Shown one piece after another: positions 28,501 through 38,159 of a DNA stretch of 64,000 nt. Within the stretch, counting starts at the first letter, position 1. Each line of letters starts with the position of its first letter. Below the pieces are notes generated by a model. That model saw nothing but the letters and a program-made list of their open reading frames with translations. It was not told where the DNA came from and did no database searches. Made by a program: the position numbers and the translations under genes. The stretch covers positions 81,692-145,691 of the forward strand of contig NZ_JACSOH010000011.1 of assembly GCF_014349235.1 (NCBI RefSeq), read 5' to 3'. The stretch is from Cytophaga sp. FL35. GTDB taxonomy: Bacteria > Bacteroidota > Bacteroidia > Flavobacteriales > Flavobacteriaceae.

Positions 28501-28919
28501 TATTTCCACCTGCAATTCTAGAGAACACAATTATTAAAGAGGCCAACACTATGCAGTCTGTAATCGCTATCAACCAAGGAGGCGGCAAGTTTAAAATCAA
28601 AAGCTTACCCAGCAGGGTGCAGCTGTCATGCGTTTGCGGTATTAGCTGTATGGATGTTAACGGTGATGGTCACTTGGATTTAATAATGGGTGGCAATAAT
28701 TATGAGTTCAAACCCCAATACTCTCGATTAGATGCCAGTTACGGCCATGTGTTGATCAATGATGGTAAATCAAATTTTGATTGGATAAATTATGATAACA
28801 GCGGTTTTTTTATCAAAGGTGAAATTAAACACCTTCTACCATTAAAAGATGCCGATGGCAACAAATTTGTGATTGCGGCGATCAATAATGAGAAACCAAA
28901 GATTTTCAAATTGCAATGA
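25509..28919 (+). CDS. FG-GAP/VCBS-repeat and ASPIC/UnbV (CRTAC1-like) lipoprotein
   Basis: 1136 residues. A long positively charged start is followed by a lipoprotein signal (FLFVLFSMNFISC, Cys38). About fourteen Asp-rich calcium loops of the form DINNDGLPD or DVDSDGDLD are spread over the protein, marking FG-GAP beta-propeller blades, in two sets flanking an ASPIC/UnbV domain (about 545-620, with GTSVKLYY, PSRGFQSS and SLRIIWPN). Such proteins are surface or periplasmic and often sit next to susCD genes; no enzymatic role is established. Its stop overlaps the start of a paralogue by 4 nt (ATGA). Confidence 0.88.
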   Translation: MNPINLYSKLKSLSSKKTWQLKAFFFLFVLFSMNFISCKNENEEKPLEESKKSNHRLFTMMSSEETGIVFSNDIQNQRNFNIFKYRNFYNGGGVAIGDINNDGLPDIYMTANMGPNKLFLNKGNFQFEDISDKAGVTGNKPWSTGVVMADINSDGLLDIYVSNAGNMEGNNHDNDLYINNGDLTFTERANEYNLAKTGFSTHASFFDYDKDGDLDAYILNNSNIPVTSLGYAAQRDVRAQDWEGVPEIFRGVGDMLLRNDNGKFVDVSEEAGIYGSLIGFGLGVMVSDINGDFYPDIYVSNDFYERDYFYINQRDGTFTEEIKNWTSHLSLSAMGVDMADINNDGNADIYITDMLPEEDTRTKSVMEFEGYNIFKLKQGKDFYQQYIQNTLQLNNGNGSFSEIAYYSGVAKTDWSWAGLIFDMDNDGLRDIFVTNGINHDLTDLDFVDFFANEIIQRMALTGKKQSIDSIINKMPVSPLPNYAFRNKGDITFENATEKWGLEIPSKSNGVAYGDLDNDGDLDIVVNNVNMPAFIYRNNADKLTDNNYIRLKFEGDKTNPFAIGTSVKLYYKDNIVLQELIPSRGFQSSMDYTMTIGLGKTENIDSLRIIWPNDLTQVFTNIEVNQELLLKITNANKKYIPHNERRNQTLFTEVKQPQLKPHTENAYQDFDYEGLISKLVSQEGPALSVGDINSDGHEDVFIGGAKGEVGSLYFHLGNGNLKRSNQKVFEKEIDYEDTASAFFDVDSDGDLDLMIGAGGNEITEKQKYTLRLFLNDGKGNFSKSPTKFPSKFTNISVLAPYDYDHDGDIDVFVGSRSVVGTYGINPEHLLLENQGDGTFTDVTERLAFNLKDSGMVTDAQWADVDGDGKKDLITIADWGSPQIFKNSGRRLGKISTSLDSLWGWWNTVEPVDIDNDGDTDFVLGNQGSNVSYTATKDSPMKLWINDYDNNGTIEQVVTKQSNGQDYPLHQQQEVTGQIVSLKKQNLKASEYAERPISELFPPAILENTIIKEANTMQSVIAINQGGGKFKIKSLPSRVQLSCVCGISCMDVNGDGHLDLIMGGNNYEFKPQYSRLDASYGHVLINDGKSNFDWINYDNSGFFIKGEIKHLLPLKDADGNKFVIAAINNEKPKIFKLQ

Positions 28920-31900
28920 GAAGAATAATATATGGTTTATCGGTCATTTTTTTGTCACTTACCAATTGCAAAAATAATAAGGGTGAGTTATTTAAGAATC
29001 CCACAGCTACGGAAACAGGACTGATTTTTGAAAACAATCTTACCGAAACCGATGACTTAAATATTCTGGAATACTTATACTATTACAATGGTGGTGGGGT
29101 AGCTGTTGGAGACATCAATAATGATGGCCTACCTGACATCTACTTCTCAGGAAATCAAGTAAAAAACAAACTTTTTTTGAATAAGGGCAATTTAAAGTTT
29201 GAAGATATTACCAAAATATCAGGCACTGAAGGTATAAGCGATTGGAACACGGGTACCATGATGGCAGATGTTAATGGAGATGGTCTTTTGGATATATACG
29301 TTTGCGCGGTAGTTGGCCTTCAGGGTTTAAATGGTCATAACGAACTCTTTATCAATAACGGCGTTTCAGACTCCGGTGAAATTACATTTACGGAAAGTGC
29401 CGCTAAATACAACCTTGACTTTGATTCATATAGTTCGTCTGCTGCTTTTTTAGATTATGATTTAGACGGAGATTTAGATATTTACCTGTTAAATCACGCG
29501 GTACACACCCAAGAATCTTATGGCCATGCCTATCTTAGAGAAAACCGTAATTACCAAACAGGAGACAAGCTTTTAAGAAATGATGGCCATACATTTACTG
29601 ATGTAAGTGAAGAGGCTGGCATTTATGGTGGCCCCAACGGCTACGGCCTTGGTATCTCAATAGCCGACTTCAATAATGATGGTTGGCCCGATATTTATGT
29701 AGGTAACGATTTTCATGAAGACGACTATTATTACGTAAACAATGGAGATGGAACTTTTTCGGAAAGCCTTAAAGCATATTTCGGGCATACATCAAGATTT
29801 TCAATGGGTAACGATGTGGCTGATATCAACCAAGACGGACTACTTGACATATTAACCTTAGATATGCTGCCTGAAGATGAAAAAGTACTAAAATCTTCCC
29901 AAGGTGATGTAGAACCGCAAATCATGAAATTACAAACAAAAGATTACGGTTACCATTATCAGTACACTAGAAACATGTTACAGGTAAATAGAGGCGACCA
30001 CTTCTCCGAAATTGGCCTTCAATCGGGCTTGGCAGCAACCGACTGGAGTTGGAGTGCTCTTTTTGCAGACTATGACCAAGATGGCCAACAAGATGTGTTC
30101 ATTTCCACAGGAATTCCGAAAAGGCCAAACGACCTTGACTATATCAATTTTGTTTCCTCAGAACAGATCAGAACAAAAATCAACAATACGCATCTCATGG
30201 ACCGCCAAGCCTTGGATTCTATGCCCAAGGGAATTACACATAATTATATTTTTCAGGGTGGCGATAATTTGAATTTTATTGACAAATCAGGGCAATGGAT
30301 GGCTAAAGACACACTATTTAGCGGTGCGACCGCCTTAGGAGATTTTGATAACGATGGAGATATTGATTTAGTAGTGAATAACATTGATTACCCGGCCTCC
30401 CTATACATCAATAAAACAAATCAAAAAGCCAATTATTTAAAGCTGAAATTTAAATACTTAAGCAAAAACCCTTTCGGAATTGGCACCAAGGTCTACTCTT
30501 ACCATAAGGGCAAACAACAATATAAAGAGCTTTATACGGTCAGAGGCTTTCAGTCGTCATCAGAACCTATTATCCATTTTGGTTATGGAGATGACGATAA
30601 CATTGACTCCCTTAAAATCATATGGCCTAATAATACATATCAAGTTCTACATAATATTGAAGTCAATCAAAGCTTATCCCTTTCTCCTCAGGACACAAAA
30701 CCTTATACCCCCGCAGAATTAAATTTCGAAAATCAGCTGTTTAAAAAAGTGGACTCTAACTTAGGAATAAATTTTAAACACATTGAAGACAATTATTCTG
30801 ATTTTAACCGACAAAAATTAATTCCCTACCAATTTTCAGATCGTGGACCTGCAACCGTCGTTGGTGATTTAAACAACGATGGTTTAGATGATATTTATTT
30901 TGGCGGCTCTAAATACAATCCTTCTAGAATATTCTTTGCATCGGATACCACCTACAATGAAAAGCCTGTCAATGCAATAGCAAAAGACTCTATCAAAGAA
31001 GATTTGGCAGCCCTGATAGCCGATTTTAATAATGATCAAAAAAATGATCTTTTTGTCGGTTCTGGTGGTGCAGATTTTTTCGACGAACATAAACCTTTAT
31101 TAGACGCTTACTATGTTCAAGCCGGAAATACCTTCGAATCAGTAGAACTTCCTGAATACTATGAAAATGTTTCAATAGTTGTACCGCATGACGTAGATAA
31201 AGATGAAGACCTTGACCTTTTTATTGGCAGCCAAATTAATACCAATGATTTTGGTAGCTTTCCTACTTCGTATTTGTTGATCAACAATAAGGGACATTTT
31301 TCGATTAGCGACACCAAAGTACTCGACAACATAGGGATGGTGACCGATGCCATTTGGGACGACTTTGATGGAGACCATATAAAAGACCTTATTGTAGTAG
31401 GAGAATGGATGGCTCCTACTTTTTTCAAAAATGATAACGGATCACTTAAAAAGGTATCGTCCCCTATTCGTTCTTCCTTAAATGGCCTTTGGAAAAAAAT
31501 CCTGCCCTTTGACATAGATGCAGATGGTGATACTGATTATATATTAGGAAACTGGGGAACCAATAGTAAATTCAAAGCATCACAAAAAGCGCCCATGAGA
31601 ATGTACTATGGTGATTTTGACAACAATGGGCAAACTGAAACCATTATCGCAATTAAAAAACATGGCCAATATTATCCTTTAGACGGTCTTGAAACACTCT
31701 CTTCACAAATTGTAAGCCTGCGAAAAAAATTTACCACTTACTCAAGTTTTGCCGGAAAATCGATGGAAGAAATATTCGATAAAGAAGAACTAAAAAGAGT
31801 AAAAATTTTAGAAGTAGATGAATTGCGTTCTGGTTATTTAGAAAATGAGAATGGCAATTTCAGTTTCAAACCATTTGCCCCTGAATTACAAACTACTCCC

Positions 31901-32179
31901 CTGCTCACCTTTTTAAAATACGATTTTGACAATGATGGAGAAATGGAAGTTTTGATGGCAGGCAATTATTTCGGCGTGAAGCCATTTCACGGTAGGCTTG
32001 ACGGTTTTTCCGGGGCACTTTTGCAAGCAAACGGAAGTTTTCAACTCACTCACGAATTAGGCCTGAACTTGACGCAGAAATCTGTAAGACATCTAAACAT
32101 CATTCAGTTGAATGGGCTACCTTATCTTTTGGCAACAATCAATAATGACAAAGCTGAAGTTTATAGTTTAAATCGTTAA
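28916..32179 (+). CDS. FG-GAP/VCBS-repeat and ASPIC/UnbV (CRTAC1-like) lipoprotein, paralogue of the preceding gene
   Basis: 1087 residues with a short lipoprotein signal (LSVIFLSLTNC, Cys18). It shares the layout of the upstream protein: N-terminal YYNGGGVAVGDINNDGLPD, repeated DxNxDGxxD calcium loops, an ASPIC/UnbV segment (GTKVYSYH, VRGFQSSSEP, SLKIIWPN) and a second propeller set, with closely matching landmarks throughout. The two arose by tandem duplication and then diverged clearly. Translational coupling suggests that both products are needed in similar amounts, perhaps as a complex. Confidence 0.88.
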   Translation: MRRIIYGLSVIFLSLTNCKNNKGELFKNPTATETGLIFENNLTETDDLNILEYLYYYNGGGVAVGDINNDGLPDIYFSGNQVKNKLFLNKGNLKFEDITKISGTEGISDWNTGTMMADVNGDGLLDIYVCAVVGLQGLNGHNELFINNGVSDSGEITFTESAAKYNLDFDSYSSSAAFLDYDLDGDLDIYLLNHAVHTQESYGHAYLRENRNYQTGDKLLRNDGHTFTDVSEEAGIYGGPNGYGLGISIADFNNDGWPDIYVGNDFHEDDYYYVNNGDGTFSESLKAYFGHTSRFSMGNDVADINQDGLLDILTLDMLPEDEKVLKSSQGDVEPQIMKLQTKDYGYHYQYTRNMLQVNRGDHFSEIGLQSGLAATDWSWSALFADYDQDGQQDVFISTGIPKRPNDLDYINFVSSEQIRTKINNTHLMDRQALDSMPKGITHNYIFQGGDNLNFIDKSGQWMAKDTLFSGATALGDFDNDGDIDLVVNNIDYPASLYINKTNQKANYLKLKFKYLSKNPFGIGTKVYSYHKGKQQYKELYTVRGFQSSSEPIIHFGYGDDDNIDSLKIIWPNNTYQVLHNIEVNQSLSLSPQDTKPYTPAELNFENQLFKKVDSNLGINFKHIEDNYSDFNRQKLIPYQFSDRGPATVVGDLNNDGLDDIYFGGSKYNPSRIFFASDTTYNEKPVNAIAKDSIKEDLAALIADFNNDQKNDLFVGSGGADFFDEHKPLLDAYYVQAGNTFESVELPEYYENVSIVVPHDVDKDEDLDLFIGSQINTNDFGSFPTSYLLINNKGHFSISDTKVLDNIGMVTDAIWDDFDGDHIKDLIVVGEWMAPTFFKNDNGSLKKVSSPIRSSLNGLWKKILPFDIDADGDTDYILGNWGTNSKFKASQKAPMRMYYGDFDNNGQTETIIAIKKHGQYYPLDGLETLSSQIVSLRKKFTTYSSFAGKSMEEIFDKEELKRVKILEVDELRSGYLENENGNFSFKPFAPELQTTPLLTFLKYDFDNDGEMEVLMAGNYFGVKPFHGRLDGFSGALLQANGSFQLTHELGLNLTQKSVRHLNIIQLNGLPYLLATINNDKAEVYSLNR

Positions 32180-32194
32180 GTACGATCAATACTC

Positions 32195-33088
32195 ATGATC
32201 AAAAAAATTCTCATAATTATATTCATTTTTTTTATGGCAATCTTGGTTTGGTATTTTTTTATCAAACCCCAAGATTACATAGCCACTTTCAAAATTAATA
32301 CTCCTACAGGTACGGTAGTGCAAACCCTCAAAACTTGGCAAACTTCTCAAGACGGTTCGCAATTTATTGCGCAAAGATCATTCGACTTTTTCGAGCACCA
32401 ATTAGCCTTTAATGATTCTATTTTCAATTATCATTGGGAATTTGAAAAACTACAGGACACCATAACAAAGGTACAGGTAAACATTACCGATATAAATAAT
32501 AGCTTTAAACAAAGAGTACTGGCCCCATTTGCAGATACCGACTTCGAGAAGAGGTCTAAACGAACCGTGATGAATTTTTACGACCACCTCGTCGAACATT
32601 TAGAAAATATCAAGGTGACATATAAGGGAGTAGATACTACCAAAAGTACATACTGTGCCTATATACCTATTACTAGCACACAATATGAAAAGGCTTCAAA
32701 AATGATGAAATACTACCCCACACTTGATCATTTTGCGTTGAACAAACGTATCAAAACAACGGGTTCACCATTTATAGAGATTGTAGATTGGAATCAAAAG
32801 AATGACTCTATTTCATTTAACTTTTGTTACCCTATCAAAAAAACCGACTCACTACCAAAACATGATCTCATCAAATACAAACAATATATTGGTAAAGAGG
32901 CTATACACGCTACCTATAATGGAAACTACATCACCTCGGACCGGGCATGGTATGTGCTTTTAGAGATGGCAAAAACTAAGGGATTAGCAATAGAGGAAAA
33001 GCCGATAGAAGTGTTCCTAACCAATCCGAATATGGGTGGAGTTGAATTGGACTGGATTGCCGAAATCTATATGCCTTTAGCTGAGTAA
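32195..33088 (+). CDS. Membrane-anchored SRPBCC / GyrI-like ligand-binding protein
   Basis: 297 residues. Residues 4-24 form one hydrophobic anchor. The region about 30-145 looks like an SRPBCC/polyketide-cyclase-type fold (VQTLKTWQTS and later VMNFYDHLVEHLENIK). The region about 150-297 resembles the GyrI-like/AraC effector-binding domain (CAYIPITSTQYEKASKMM; ATYNGNYITSDRAWYVLLE; PIEVFLTNP). No DNA-binding part is present, so it is probably a small-molecule binding protein facing the periplasm. It starts 15 nt after the FG-GAP pair and is likely co-transcribed. The domain calls are by eye. Confidence 0.6.
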   Translation: MIKKILIIIFIFFMAILVWYFFIKPQDYIATFKINTPTGTVVQTLKTWQTSQDGSQFIAQRSFDFFEHQLAFNDSIFNYHWEFEKLQDTITKVQVNITDINNSFKQRVLAPFADTDFEKRSKRTVMNFYDHLVEHLENIKVTYKGVDTTKSTYCAYIPITSTQYEKASKMMKYYPTLDHFALNKRIKTTGSPFIEIVDWNQKNDSISFNFCYPIKKTDSLPKHDLIKYKQYIGKEAIHATYNGNYITSDRAWYVLLEMAKTKGLAIEEKPIEVFLTNPNMGGVELDWIAEIYMPLAE

Positions 33089-33244
33089 CCCGTTTCGAAG
33101 AACTCCTACTCGAATGTAATTCATAATATAAGTATCGCTTCAAACAAATAGTGAAAAATGCAACATATTTTATAGCATTTAACACATCTCTTGCTTGTAA
33201 CAAAGTAGCTAAAGCAATATCTTACCACCTGCTAAAATTTAACC

Positions 33245-34729
33245 ATGTATTCCATAGGATATGATATTGGTAGCTCTTCCATAAAAGCTGCTTTGATTGA
33301 AACTGCAACGGGGAAATCTGTTTCAGTAATTAATGAACCCGCCATAGAAATGGGGATGATCGCCCTAAAAAATGGGTGGGCGGAACAACACCCCAATGAC
33401 TGGTGGCTGCATGTGTGCACCGCCACCAAAAGACTTATTAACGAGAATGCCATTAACCCTAAAGATATTTCGGGAATAGGCATCTCTTACCAGATGCATG
33501 GGTTGGTAGTCATTGACAAAAAAGGGGAACCCCTTAGAAATTCAATTATTTGGTGTGACAGTAGGGCCGTTCCTATTGGTCAAAAAGCGTTTGACGAATT
33601 GGGCAATGATAAATGTGCCGAATATCTTTTGAACTCCCCAGCTAACTTTACGGCCTCCAAATTAAAATGGGTCAAAGAAAATGAGCCTGAGCTCTATGCC
33701 CAAATTGATAAGTTCATGCTTCCGGGTGATTATATTGCTTACAAATTAAGTAATGATATAAGAACCACCATTTCCGGGCTTTCAGAGGGAATTTTTTGGG
33801 ATTTCAAAAGCAAGGGAACTGCGGACTGGCTTATGAAACACTATGGCTTTGCTAAAGATTTAATACCGGAATTGGTAGGGACCTTTTCCAATCAGGGACA
33901 GGTATCTGCCCAAGGGGCCCAAGAATCCGGATTGGCAGAAGGCACGCCCATTTTATATAGGGCTGGAGATCAGCCCAACAATGCCCTGTCCTTAAATGTT
34001 TTTAATCCAGGTGAAGTAGCAGCTACTGGCGGCACTTCAGGTGTCATGTACGCTATCACGGATAGCCTTTCCGTAAAGGAAAGTGCCAGGGTCAACAATT
34101 TTGCCCACGTAAATTATACGACCGATAATACCAGAATCGGAAAAATGGCCTGTATCAACGGTGCAGGAATCATGTACCGCTGGTTAATGAACAATCTTGA
34201 TGTAGAATCTTACCAAGAGATGAACGAATTGGCGGAGCGTGTTCCAATTGGCTCAGACGGGGTAACCATTCACCCGTTTGGTAATGGTGCGGAACGTGTA
34301 CTCAACAACAAAACCTTGGGTACCAAAATGGCCAATATCAATCTTAATAATCACACCAAGGCTCATTTGTGTAGGGCCGCTTTGGAAGGTATTGCCTTTT
34401 CATTCGTATACGGAATGGAAATCATGAAATCTGATGGCATTGAACCTCAGGTGGTAAGAGCCGGTAATGATAATTTGTTCCGTGCCGATATTTTTTCGAA
34501 CACTATTTCTACCCTAATTGGGCAAGAAATAGAAATTTACAACACCACCGGGGCCATTGGTGCTGCCCGTGCTTGTGAACTTCATAAAGGTGATTTCGAA
34601 ACTTTTGGAAAACGCATTATCGACAACGATTTCGTCATGAAATTTAGACCCTCAGACGATGCATCCCCTTATAAACAGGCGTATCAAAAATGGAAAAAAG
34701 AACTGGAAACTATGTTGCAGAACAGTTAG
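33245..34729 (+). CDS. xylB: Xylulokinase
   Basis: 494 residues, FGGY carbohydrate kinase family. The N-terminal phosphate-binding strand is YSIGYDIGSSSIKAALIE; ISYQMHGLVVIDKKG and SIIWCDSRAVP are typical of xylulokinases; ILYRAGDQPNNALSL includes the catalytic Asp, and CRAALEGIAFSFVYGMEIM the C-terminal signature. It phosphorylates D-xylulose to xylulose 5-phosphate in the cytoplasm. Xylose isomerase follows 78 nt downstream. No dedicated regulator is visible; the 156 nt upstream show no clear consensus promoter. Confidence 0.95.
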   Translation: MYSIGYDIGSSSIKAALIETATGKSVSVINEPAIEMGMIALKNGWAEQHPNDWWLHVCTATKRLINENAINPKDISGIGISYQMHGLVVIDKKGEPLRNSIIWCDSRAVPIGQKAFDELGNDKCAEYLLNSPANFTASKLKWVKENEPELYAQIDKFMLPGDYIAYKLSNDIRTTISGLSEGIFWDFKSKGTADWLMKHYGFAKDLIPELVGTFSNQGQVSAQGAQESGLAEGTPILYRAGDQPNNALSLNVFNPGEVAATGGTSGVMYAITDSLSVKESARVNNFAHVNYTTDNTRIGKMACINGAGIMYRWLMNNLDVESYQEMNELAERVPIGSDGVTIHPFGNGAERVLNNKTLGTKMANINLNNHTKAHLCRAALEGIAFSFVYGMEIMKSDGIEPQVVRAGNDNLFRADIFSNTISTLIGQEIEIYNTTGAIGAARACELHKGDFETFGKRIIDNDFVMKFRPSDDASPYKQAYQKWKKELETMLQNS

Positions 34730-34807
34730 TCTTTCGTCCAAAAAAAATAAAACTAAAATCAATTATAAACTCTAAGAAGAACAACTTCAACTTTTAAACA
34801 TTAAAAA

Positions 34808-36133
34808 ATGGCATTATTAGGAGATAAGGAATATTTTAAAGGAATAGGTGAAATCAAATTTGAAGGTAAGGAATCGGACAATCCACTTTCCTATAAATGG
34901 TACAACCCAGACCAAGTGGTTGCCGGTAAAACCATGAGCGAACATTTTAAGTTTGCCATAGCATATTGGCATACCTTCTGTGGACAGGGCTCTGACCCAT
35001 TTGGACCAGGAACCCAAAATTTTCCTTGGGACGCACCTAGCGACCCTGTAGAGGCCGCAAAGGCCAAAGCGGATGCTGCTTTTGAATTTATCACCAAAAT
35101 GGGAGTAGATTATTTCTGTTTTCATGATTTTGATTTAATTCAGGAGGCGGACACTTTTGCTGAATCGGAAAAAAGATTGGCTACCATAGTTGACTACATC
35201 AAAGGCAAGCAAAAGGAATCCGGTGTAAAACTACTTTGGGGCACGGCCAACTGTTTCTCCAATCCAAGATACATGAACGGTGCGTCTACCAACCCTGACT
35301 TCAACGTTTTGGCAAGAGCCGGGGGACAGATAAAATTGGCGTTGGACGCGACCATAGAACTTGGCGGTGAAAACTATGTGTTCTGGGGTGGCCGTGAAGG
35401 CTATATGTCCTTATTGAATACCGATATTAAAAGAGAGTTGGACCATATGGGCAAATTCTTAGGTATGGCTCGTGATTATGCTAGAAGTCAAGGGTTCAAA
35501 GGTAATTTCTTCATAGAGCCCAAGCCAATGGAGCCTATGAAGCATCAGTATGATTTTGATTCGGCTACCGTAGTTGGGTTCCTGAACGAGCATGGCCTAC
35601 AAGATGATTTTAAACTAAATCTGGAATTCAATCACGCTACCTTGGCCAATCACACCATGCAGCATGAAATGGAAGTAGCTGCGGCCCACGGTATGTTAGG
35701 TAGTTTGGATGCCAACCGTGGCGATTATCAAAACGGATGGGATACAGACCAATTCCCGAATAACATAACCGAGGTTACCGAAGCTATGCTTACTTTCTTA
35801 AAAGCTGGTGGTCTACAGGGCGGCGGTATCAATTTTGATGCTAAAATAAGAAGGAACTCAACGGATATGGAAGACGTGTTCCATGCCCATATTGGCGGCA
35901 TGGATACTTTTGCTAGAGCCTTGGTCACAGCCGATAAAATAATCACATCCTCTCCCTACGATGAATTGAGAACCAAAAGATACAGCTCCTTTGATTCCGG
36001 TAAAGGCAAGGACTTTGAAGAAGGTAAACTTTCATTCAAGGACTTGTACGATATCGCCCTTGAAAATGGCGAATTGGAATTACAGAGTGGTAAACAAGAG
36101 TTGTTCGAGAACATTATAAGCCAGAACATCTAG
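34808..36133 (+). CDS. xylA: Xylose isomerase
   Basis: 441 residues, matching the class II enzymes. Signature segments: [15 protein letters not shown] (catalytic His and Asp), [28 protein letters not shown] (metal Glu and Lys), [14 protein letters not shown], and [19 protein letters not shown] (metal Asp residues). It interconverts D-xylose and D-xylulose. With xylB it forms a two-gene xylose operon ending in a strong symmetric terminator. Its ATG is 78 nt after the xylB stop, preceded by an A-rich stretch. Confidence 0.97.
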   Translation: MALLGDKEYFKGIGEIKFEGKESDNPLSYKWYNPDQVVAGKTMSEHFKFAIAYWHTFCGQGSDPFGPGTQNFPWDAPSDPVEAAKAKADAAFEFITKMGVDYFCFHDFDLIQEADTFAESEKRLATIVDYIKGKQKESGVKLLWGTANCFSNPRYMNGASTNPDFNVLARAGGQIKLALDATIELGGENYVFWGGREGYMSLLNTDIKRELDHMGKFLGMARDYARSQGFKGNFFIEPKPMEPMKHQYDFDSATVVGFLNEHGLQDDFKLNLEFNHATLANHTMQHEMEVAAAHGMLGSLDANRGDYQNGWDTDQFPNNITEVTEAMLTFLKAGGLQGGGINFDAKIRRNSTDMEDVFHAHIGGMDTFARALVTADKIITSSPYDELRTKRYSSFDSGKGKDFEEGKLSFKDLYDIALENGELELQSGKQELFENIISQNI

Positions 36134-36154
36134 TTTTCACTTTAACTAAATAGA

Positions 36155-36178
36155 AAAGCCCCGCAATTGCGGGGCTTT
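36155..36178. terminator. Bidirectional terminator between xylA and the symporter
   Basis: A perfect 12-bp palindrome AAAGCCCCGCAA / TTGCGGGGCTTT with no unpaired loop bases in the sequence, flanked by A and T runs, lies between two convergent genes and can serve both. Confidence 0.9.
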
Positions 36179-36204
36179 CTTATATCCATAATTTTCTTTT
36201 TCCT

Positions 36205-37857
36205 CTATTTCGCAAAATAGATATAGATACCAATAACAATCAAACTAATTAGTAAGCCTACTTGTTTCACATATTTAAAGGGCTCAATGGATACCTGCTT
36301 GGTATATTCAAGTTCAAATGGTTTCTCCCTTGGGAAAAACTTACCAATAATCAGCATAATAATCATATTGGCAACAAATAGAATGGCCATAATATGCAAA
36401 TAATGGGGGTAGGCATCTGCCTCAACGAGCCTAAGGGCATCTGCATCGGTAACACCGGAAGCCTTGGCGGTCTCAACCGCCTTCTCCCTTAAGGACGGAC
36501 TTACCAAAAACTCACTGATTATATACAGAACCGAACCGGAAACAATTCCAATTTTAGCGGCAATGGCAGGCACCCTCTTAGTTAAGTACCCTATGGCTAT
36601 TATCGTAAATATTGGTATACTGTATATGCCGTTGATTTTTTGTAGGTAATTAAATAAACTTCCGGCATCTGCAATTAAAGGGGCTATGAACATGGCTGCC
36701 AATGCCAAACAGACCCCAAAAATTTTCCCATATTTTACAATGGTTTGTTCAGGCGCACTGGGATTAATATGTTGTTTATATATATCAATACCAAATAGCG
36801 TTACAGAACTATTGAGAACACTATTAAAAGAACTCAATATAGCTCCGAACAAAACGGCGGCAAAGAATCCTACCATTGGTTTTGGCAATACCGCCCTAAC
36901 CAGTTCCGGATATGCCAAATCACTGGATTCCAAACCTCCATTAAAATAATGATAGGCAATCATCCCTGGCAAGACTAAAATTAAGGGCCCTAAAATTTTC
37001 AAAAATGCAGCAAGCAAAAGACCTTTTTGGCCCTCTGCCAGATTCTTGGCACCCAATGCCCTTTGAATAATCTGTTGATTGGTACCCCAATAGAACAACT
37101 GCACCAGCATCATTCCCGTAAAAATGGTAGAAAAAGGAACCTCCTGACCAGGTTCCCCGGTAGAATCAAATCGCTCAGGATTGGCCTCCATTAAAATATC
37201 CAACCCACTTAATACGCTTCCATCCCCAATGGCCATCAAACCGAATACAGGAATTAAAATTCCCCCGATAATCAATCCTACGGCATTGATACTGTCTGAT
37301 ACCGCCACCGCCTTTAGTCCTCCAAAAACGGCATATATGGAACCAATGATTCCAATACCCCAAATACAAATGACCAATGCAGTACCATCGGAAACATTCA
37401 ACAGTCCGGGTACATCGAACATGCCACTTATTGCAACCGACCCAGAATAAAGAATTACCGGTAAAAGCACTACCACATAACCCGTTAAAAACAGTACGGA
37501 AGTAATGGTTTTAGTAGACGTATCAAATCTAGATGCCAAAAATTGGGGCACCGTGGTCAATCCGCCTTTTAGATATCTAGGCAATAAATAAATGGCCGTA
37601 ACCACCATAGCCATTGCCGCCAAGGTTTCCCAAGCCATTACCGAAAGCCCATCCTTGTAGGCACTGCCATTTAGGCCTACTATTTGCTCAGTAGAGAGAT
37701 TGGTCAAAAGTAACGATCCCGCGATCACACCCGCCGTTAAACTTCTACCGCCTAAAAAATAACCATCAGATGATTTTTCATCCGTAGAACGGGTTGCCAC
37801 ATAAGCTATAACGGCAACCAGAATTGTAAAACCTAAAAAAGAAAGAATTCCAATCAT
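36205..37857 (-). CDS. Sodium:solute symporter family (SSS/SLC5) sugar transporter
   Basis: 550 residues with about 14 hydrophobic helices. Family landmarks: GYFLGGRSLTAGVIAGSLLLTNLSTEQIVGLNG near the N-terminus (sodium-site region of SLC5 proteins), YGGLKAVAVSDSINAVGLIIGG-like segment (here VFGGLKAVAVSDSIN), and FGAILSSFNSVLNSSVTLF. Convergent to xylBA and separated by a shared terminator, so xylose is a natural candidate substrate, but specificity cannot be read. Confidence 0.9.
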   Translation of the reverse strand: MIGILSFLGFTILVAVIAYVATRSTDEKSSDGYFLGGRSLTAGVIAGSLLLTNLSTEQIVGLNGSAYKDGLSVMAWETLAAMAMVVTAIYLLPRYLKGGLTTVPQFLASRFDTSTKTITSVLFLTGYVVVLLPVILYSGSVAISGMFDVPGLLNVSDGTALVICIWGIGIIGSIYAVFGGLKAVAVSDSINAVGLIIGGILIPVFGLMAIGDGSVLSGLDILMEANPERFDSTGEPGQEVPFSTIFTGMMLVQLFYWGTNQQIIQRALGAKNLAEGQKGLLLAAFLKILGPLILVLPGMIAYHYFNGGLESSDLAYPELVRAVLPKPMVGFFAAVLFGAILSSFNSVLNSSVTLFGIDIYKQHINPSAPEQTIVKYGKIFGVCLALAAMFIAPLIADAGSLFNYLQKINGIYSIPIFTIIAIGYLTKRVPAIAAKIGIVSGSVLYIISEFLVSPSLREKAVETAKASGVTDADALRLVEADAYPHYLHIMAILFVANMIIMLIIGKFFPREKPFELEYTKQVSIEPFKYVKQVGLLISLIVIGIYIYFAK

Positions 37858-38159
37858 TAAAGTAGTAAGAGTTGATTAAGAGGGGTAAATATATCGGATT
37901 ATTTGATAACTATTCAATTATGGCCCCATAATATAGGGTAATTCTAAATCAGGCATTCCTAGAAATATTTGCCACCTTCCCATCTAGCCGCTTTAAATAA
38001 CAAATAATTTAGGACGTTTATTGAGAGCGCCTTATCATTGTTGAAAATGTAAAATAATGTACTTTTGCCTATTCAAGTGTTCAACCAATTAATCTAGGCT
38101 AAAAAATGGCCTAATCTGCTCATTTTTAAGGAGCGATAACTACAAAATTCACACGGTAA
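37858..38159. other. 302-nt intergenic region between symporter and haloperoxidase
   Basis: This divergent spacer contains a good plus-strand promoter candidate (38037-38067), a small inverted repeat TAGGC / GCCTA around an A-run (38095-38113) in the predicted leader, and an AT-rich half near the symporter without a clear box. No reading frame or RNA gene is recognisable. Confidence 0.5.
38037..38067 (+). promoter_or_regulatory. Putative promoter for the haloperoxidase gene
   Basis: ATTG (38037-38040), a 19-nt spacer and TACTTTTG (38060-38067) fit the Bacteroidota pair TTTG / TAnnTTTG. The predicted leader is about 85-90 nt. Confidence 0.5.

Noticed and set aside
33089..33244. RNA gene or riboswitch ahead of xylB
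   Set aside because: The 156 nt are AT-rich with no stable helix or recognised motif.
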